64,000 bases of DNA from Acidobacteriota bacterium. GTDB taxonomy: Bacteria > Acidobacteriota > Terriglobia > Bryobacterales > Bryobacteraceae. A program made the translations under genes and the position numbers. Numbering within the stretch: position 1 is the stretch's first letter; each line of letters starts with the position of its first letter. This document shows, piece after piece, positions 60,701 through 64,000 of this stretch. Location of the stretch: the NCBI GenBank assembly GCA_014584705.1, contig JACTMJ010000024.1:62001-126000 (forward strand), read 5' to 3'. Under the pieces are notes generated by a model. That model ran no database searches and was not told where the DNA came from. It saw only the letters and a list, made by a program, of their open reading frames with translations.

Positions 60701-61651
60701 TCCGTAATCACGCGGTGGACGGTTGGCGGCGGCAGCCTCGTTCCGGTGGATGCCGAAGCACCGGGGCTTCCCGTTTTCACACTGAGCACAAGAGGCAATG
60801 GAGACCTCCGCTTGAGCGGTGTCGGTTTCGACACCCTCGAAAACACGGCAACCATCCAGAGCGGCACCGCGGAGATCTACTATCGTGATGAACTGCTCGG
60901 CCTACCGAGTGCGCGCCTCATCGGGGCGATCGACGATGCAGCCACCGTCCTCACCTTCTCCGAGGACCTGGCGCTGGCGGCCGGAGACTTCCTTCAGATC
61001 GACCATGAGGTTCTGCGTGTGACCGCCGTGGGAACTGCGAACGACGTCACCGTGGAACGGGCGTCTCTCGGAACAACCGCTGCCGCGCATTCCACGGATG
61101 CGCTGCCTTTCCGGCTGGAGAAGCGGGGAATGGCCTTCGCGGTCCCGCTGCAGTTTTTTGGCAGCCCGGCAAGTGGCGCGTTTGAGCAAAGCTTCTATCT
61201 GCCTCATGCCAGCATTGCAGCCGCCGCGCTCTGGTTCACGAATGGCGTCGGGGCTGGCGAGGCGGGTATCCAATCTTTCACGGGATTCGACGACTATGGC
61301 CTTCGAACCGGCTACGGTGGCCAATACGCACTCTTCGCGGAAGGCTACCTGGCAATCGAGGACGATGCGGCAATTCCCCTGCTCGTTGACCGCGATCATA
61401 GCGTGCAGGATGTCTATGCCACCCTCGAATCGCCCGCTACCGGCGGCCCCGTCGAGATCGATATTACGTTGAACCAGGAAGTGTTCTGCTCGCTCACTTT
61501 CGCCCAAGGCTCGCCATTCTCCAACACGGTCTCGGGAGTATTTCTTCCACCGTTGCGAAGCGGCGGGCGACTGGGCATCAACGTGCGCTCCGTGCAGCAC
61601 TCGAGCGGAACCATCCCAGGGCGCGATCTCTCCGTAAGAATTCGACTGTGA
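57722..61651 (+). CDS. Tail hub/fibre protein (gpL- and gpJ-like fusion)
   Basis: A 1309-aa protein, ATG 57722. The N-terminal part (residues 1-230) looks like DUF2163/hub domains: LCFDFLFTDGHRERFAAQECIVEGNTYTRRV, GGDDSIGAFTRIGITLSNSDGLL, VFRGVADMPSVIDESRVVLLAEN. Four Cys at 156, 185, 207 and 214 (RRCPW, YRCGYS, FTSCAGT, DCASRG) are spaced like the Fe-S/metal cluster of gpL-type hubs. A RFGGFTYLPAS loop follows. Residues about 260-800 resemble gpJ/tail-fibre hubs. Residues about 780-860 (SLPPGETYYYRFTCADGNGNESEV) are an Ig-like domain shared with the gene at 52786. The C-terminal 400 residues are beta-rich. It probably forms the tail tip and may bind host receptors. Confidence 0.82.
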   Translation: MSTFFELKEAVSTATPLLCFDFLFTDGHRERFAAQECIVEGNTYTRRVIEQQLHENSLGGDDSIGAFTRIGITLSNSDGLLTQVERTHGFKGAEVTVRFVFLEPGTGTLASTPAEVFRGVADMPSVIDESRVVLLAENRFSLFHAKLPATPLQRRCPWHFPYDAETRTEAVDGGANGRHSMFYRCGYSAGIPGGKGNLDGSVPFTSCAGTRTDCASRGMLDSDENNQTTRRFGGFTYLPASILVRTHGSRALQPAIVNGNHPQSNDVAPLVYGQGWLTPPLIHSLNDGNLTRMLLLLCDGPVEEVQRVVVNGAEIPAAVEGRDMSSTGWFKRVASGSREGSFLSKPDNDGYYPEADPHGSMTTLEVVIPNALQKGSASPSVEVLLKGLRLLTFSESGAAAGFVFSSNPAWVLLDVLLRSGWQMTELDLPSFARAAGHCDELVEVGLWNGATRMQPRFSCNLVLQKRRSVAEILRGLREASFLFLRGTAAGLLEAVVESTVALQQPSKDALSNAIEPLNGGWPVYEFGDGTGGRGGILRGSSGAPAFRMFCKPASDCPNRIFAEFQDAWNDFQTDRVSLFDSREVRRRKQEVVQSSRAMGLSTYPQAARAVYLALKRSTHGNLLVEFETGLRGLGVRPGDLITVSYPKHGLDRQLFRVSRLSPSADLQTTRIVAQLHDDAWYSDVVLDEIGGIDRYRRPGSAFSAPRPLCGKVVYADGTTNFDIVEIAAPVSDGSYRVQISCGFLLPTNTVSGELAAPLVPLSAAIIPEAGSLPPGETYYYRFTCADGNGNESEVTPPVAVQIPTGASGYGVSVQQIQAETEASEIRVYRGPAVDVSYLIATLPASATTFTDNGLPYLPSVPPDTNFHHANFYWREEVHPAAPNSAAESGSISWASATWTEDQFQGKLVWIVSGKGQGQERVITANNANTLFVEPWNVIPDHTSSFAIAQPTWQLGCKTTGTPASFQIPNTSGAVVEILGVAANALDAESPANRSVITRWTVGGGSLVPVDAEAPGLPVFTLSTRGNGDLRLSGVGFDTLENTATIQSGTAEIYYRDELLGLPSARLIGAIDDAATVLTFSEDLALAAGDFLQIDHEVLRVTAVGTANDVTVERASLGTTAAAHSTDALPFRLEKRGMAFAVPLQFFGSPASGAFEQSFYLPHASIAAAALWFTNGVGAGEAGIQSFTGFDDYGLRTGYGGQYALFAEGYLAIEDDAAIPLLVDRDHSVQDVYATLESPATGGPVEIDITLNQEVFCSLTFAQGSPFSNTVSGVFLPPLRSGGRLGINVRSVQHSSGTIPGRDLSVRIRL

Positions 61652-61707
61652 ACGGAACTTGCGGACGCGGAACCTCCGGGGCAACTCCTCCAGGGAATTG
61701 AAGAACT

Positions 61708-64000
61708 ATGGAAACCTTTCAGAAGCTGCGTCCGGACCAGGATCTGCAGGTATACTTCGAGCAACCCTCCGCCATCGCGGCGCTAAGCGAGGCCACGGCC
61801 ACATCTTTCAAACTGACAGGCGAATGGCGCCAGCAAAGCGACTGGTGCGTAGTGGAATGGACTCGAGACAACCCTGTCGATCATCCGCTTTGGAGGAACT
61901 TTCCCGATGGCAACCTCAGCGGCATCACGCTGCAATACGACGAACAGCGCACCAACGCGATTCCCATGGATTCGTCGCTCTATCCAACAGTCGAATGGGA
62001 TCAGCTGCGTGTGTGGACGGAACACGCGGGTATCGCTTCGTTTCATCGTGTCCAACTGCTCCCCCACGCGCAAGCGTTGACCGGCGCGTACACCCCCGCG
62101 ATCTGCACGTTCACACTCACCGGCACTCCCGCCGCCGGCGACATCGTTGGACTCTCCTGGCATACAGAACACCGCACCTATGAGACCTACGCGAACGAGA
62201 CCCCGGAAACGGTCGTGCAGGCGCTCGCCAACGCCTTCAACGCGTTCCCCGGAGGCATTGAAGCCACCGCGAGCGGAGCCACTCTGGAACTGCGATATAT
62301 TGGCTTCCCCTCCACGCCGGGCTATCGGCATCCAGGCGCGAACGGCAATCGGGTGGGCGTCTACAGCTATGTGAAGGGAAGCGGCAGTCTCGCCTGGGAC
62401 AAGACATTTGCCGTCATGAGCGGCGGAACCAGCCCCACCAGTTGGCGCGTGACCCTGCCGTTCGCGACCCTATCCGACATCAATGGCAACGCAATCGACT
62501 GGCAGCATGTTCGTAAACTGCGATGGACCTACGCCGCACCGCTGAGCTATGCGGACTTTGAGCGCTTGGAGTTTGCGGTCTCTGTTGAGAACTGGTCAGT
62601 TACCGGCACAGGAACCGAATATCGTTTTGCGGGCACTGGCAGCCGCCGGATCGAGGACTCTGACATCGCACCGGCATACGCTGGCACATGGAGCCATGCC
62701 AAGGGGAACTACTCCGGAGGCACTATACACTGGAGCAGCGAAGACAATGCCAGTGTCACCATTCACTACTTCCACCCCAGTGCGCATGAACTCTATCTGG
62801 GCTCGCGGACACACGCCGCGGGAGGAGCCGTCGGTGTCACCGTGAATAGCGGCCCGCCCCAGACGCTGCATTTCCATGTCGCGGGTGAGGACAATCTGGT
62901 ACGTCGCTTCGTGCAAGCGATGCCCGCGGGCCATCACGAAGTCCATATCGCAAAGGCCGCGGACGGCAGCACCTTCTATTTTGATTTTCTGGAGATCGCA
63001 CACCCGGAGACTGCCTTCCCCGCCCTACCGGGTAATTCACAATTGAGCCTCTCGACAGACTGGGATACGGACCATAGCCTGTCCATTCCTCCTGAACGAA
63101 CCGTTGCACTCCTCCGGCGTCTCGGTTTCCGAGGGCGCGTGAATCACTACGTAGGGGCGATGTGGTTCTACCAACTTCGAAACCAGGGCTACACTCACGC
63201 GGAAGCCACCGTCACGTTCTCGGGGGAGCCGGTATTTGGAGCCACCACCGAGTTGCACGTGGGCAATGTGGACTATGGTCCCGCGTTCGATACCGTTTTC
63301 ACCCATCTCAACCGCGCCGGCGATACAGCCGAGTCCATTGCCCTAGCCTTCGCCTTGCGCATCAACGATGGCTCCACCGCCGTACGTGCGGAAGCCGACG
63401 GAACAACGCTTCGCGTGCTCTCGCGGCGATTGGGCACGGAGGGCAACAAGATCACGGTGTCGGCGACTCCTTCCTCCGGGGGATTCCATGCATCCGCATC
63501 CGGCTCTCAACTCGAAGGCGGTGCGAACGGCGCTTGGCGAACCGACATTCAGGCGTCGCCGAAACTGAACCGCGCCATGCGGGATTGGCATCGTGCCTTC
63601 TTTGCCGCGCTCGCCCAGGAGAACATCGATTGCGTCACCGCATACAGCACCGAGCTGCGTCACGGCGACCGCAGCGTGAGCGAGGGCATTGCCCAGCGCT
63701 ATTGGGACCAGAGCGCGGTGGAACTCAATACACCCGCGCTGCAAACGAATTTCTCAGCGAAGAGCCTGGTGTTCTGGCGAGAGATTCATGCGGAAAGCGC
63801 GCAGCTCATGGCGGACGGTGGGCTCGTCCCATACCTGCAGTTGGGCGAAGTGCAGTATTGGTATTTTCCAAACTCCTCCGGCATGCCGTTCTACGACGAA
63901 GACGCCACGGCTGCGTTCCTGACGCAGTATGGGCGTCCGATGGCGCGCATCGCCGATGAGTTCCAGGATCCGGCGGACTACACCGATGAGCTCCAGTTTC
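61708..64000 (+). CDS. Large phage tail protein with TIM-barrel-like region (3' partial)
   Basis: Open to the right edge; 764 codons visible from ATG 61708. Start METFQKLRPDQDLQVYFEQPSAIAALSEA. The first 230 residues are beta-rich (DGNLSGITLQYDEQRTNAIPMDSSLYPTVEWDQL...). A jelly-roll part (about 330-430; TWSHAKGNYSGGTIHWSSEDNASVTIHYFHPS) follows. From about residue 460 (LSIPPERTVALLRRLGFRGRVNHYVGAMWFYQL) the pattern suggests a TIM barrel of glycoside-hydrolase style, ending at QLGEVQYWYFPNSSGMPFYDE. Two similar inserted repeats lie at about 62095-62470 and 63220-63545. It could be a tail-sheath-like, fibre or glycan-degrading tail component. Confidence 0.72.
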   Translation, partial: METFQKLRPDQDLQVYFEQPSAIAALSEATATSFKLTGEWRQQSDWCVVEWTRDNPVDHPLWRNFPDGNLSGITLQYDEQRTNAIPMDSSLYPTVEWDQLRVWTEHAGIASFHRVQLLPHAQALTGAYTPAICTFTLTGTPAAGDIVGLSWHTEHRTYETYANETPETVVQALANAFNAFPGGIEATASGATLELRYIGFPSTPGYRHPGANGNRVGVYSYVKGSGSLAWDKTFAVMSGGTSPTSWRVTLPFATLSDINGNAIDWQHVRKLRWTYAAPLSYADFERLEFAVSVENWSVTGTGTEYRFAGTGSRRIEDSDIAPAYAGTWSHAKGNYSGGTIHWSSEDNASVTIHYFHPSAHELYLGSRTHAAGGAVGVTVNSGPPQTLHFHVAGEDNLVRRFVQAMPAGHHEVHIAKAADGSTFYFDFLEIAHPETAFPALPGNSQLSLSTDWDTDHSLSIPPERTVALLRRLGFRGRVNHYVGAMWFYQLRNQGYTHAEATVTFSGEPVFGATTELHVGNVDYGPAFDTVFTHLNRAGDTAESIALAFALRINDGSTAVRAEADGTTLRVLSRRLGTEGNKITVSATPSSGGFHASASGSQLEGGANGAWRTDIQASPKLNRAMRDWHRAFFAALAQENIDCVTAYSTELRHGDRSVSEGIAQRYWDQSAVELNTPALQTNFSAKSLVFWREIHAESAQLMADGGLVPYLQLGEVQYWYFPNSSGMPFYDEDATAAFLTQYGRPMARIADEFQDPADYTDELQF

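Larger units (their letters stand above)
47796..64000 (+). mobile_element. Phage-like head and tail gene cassette (prophage or GTA-like), right end outside window
   Basis: At least 16 co-oriented genes with short gaps or overlaps follow the canonical tailed-phage order: terminase, portal, scaffold, coat, completion proteins, tail tube, tail chaperone with frameshift, tape-measure-like protein, distal tail proteins, hub/fibre proteins. The tail is of long flexible (siphovirus) type, while the coat protein is of the P22 family. No integrase, repressor, replication or lysis gene lies between the ilv leader and the terminase. The element continues past the right edge, so completeness cannot be judged. 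Reading frames are intact, which argues against old decay. Confidence 0.85.

Overview
The window is a GC-rich, densely coded bacterial chromosome segment. Gene content points to a Gram-negative member of the Acidobacteriota, probably the Bryobacter/Solibacter group: apolipoprotein N-acyltransferase, an outer-membrane-type efflux adaptor, fused membrane/spermidine-synthase-like proteins, large secreted alpha/beta hydrolases, CarD, and a BshB1-like deacetylase. This taxonomic call is inferred from gene families and base composition only; no rRNA is present.

Chromosomal housekeeping part (1-47,440). Left to right: the 3' end of lnt, an amino acid permease, tRNA-Val(CAC), a HAD phosphatase and an SDR (minus strand), an NmrA-like protein, phosphoglucomutase and a DUF6311-like membrane protein (plus). 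A minus-strand run follows: SDR, PfkB kinase, rhomboid protease and a BshB1-like PIG-L deacetylase whose catalytic-base Asp is replaced by Lys. Next come an Ala-rich coiled-coil secreted protein, a DUF697 membrane protein overlapping a PD-(D/E)XK nuclease-like gene, YggS coupled to a glycosyltransferase, and an NnrS-like haem/copper membrane protein. A minus-strand sugar-phosphate operon follows (HAD phosphatase, HldA-like kinase, ROK kinase, SIS isomerase, methyltransferase), then carD with a clear hairpin terminator, an orphan HlyD adaptor and rlmH. A translationally coupled pair encodes a 1242-aa protein carrying both a subtilisin domain and an M4-like zinc metalloprotease domain, and a metallo-beta-lactamase-fold protein with basic tails; this is the best candidate for an undescribed system. 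After that: a secreted alpha/beta hydrolase, a cupin, ppk1, a fused membrane/spermidine-synthase-like protein, an AXE1-family esterase, and the branched-chain amino acid block ilvB-ilvN-ilvC-cimA. The ilv block is preceded by a Val/Ile-rich leader peptide and a hairpin plus U6 terminator, a classical attenuator.

Phage-like structural cassette (47,796-64,000, continuing past the end). All genes are on the plus strand and tightly packed: terminase large subunit, portal, scaffold-like protein, P22-type coat protein, connector/completion proteins, tail tube, a tail chaperone with a perfect programmed -1 frameshift site (A AAA AAC) giving a lambda G/GT-like pair, a very short tape-measure-like protein, two related distal tail proteins, a giant hub/fibre protein with a four-Cys motif, and a large partial tail protein. 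No integrase, repressor or lysis gene is visible on the left side, so a complete prophage, a remnant, or a gene-transfer-agent-like cassette all remain possible.
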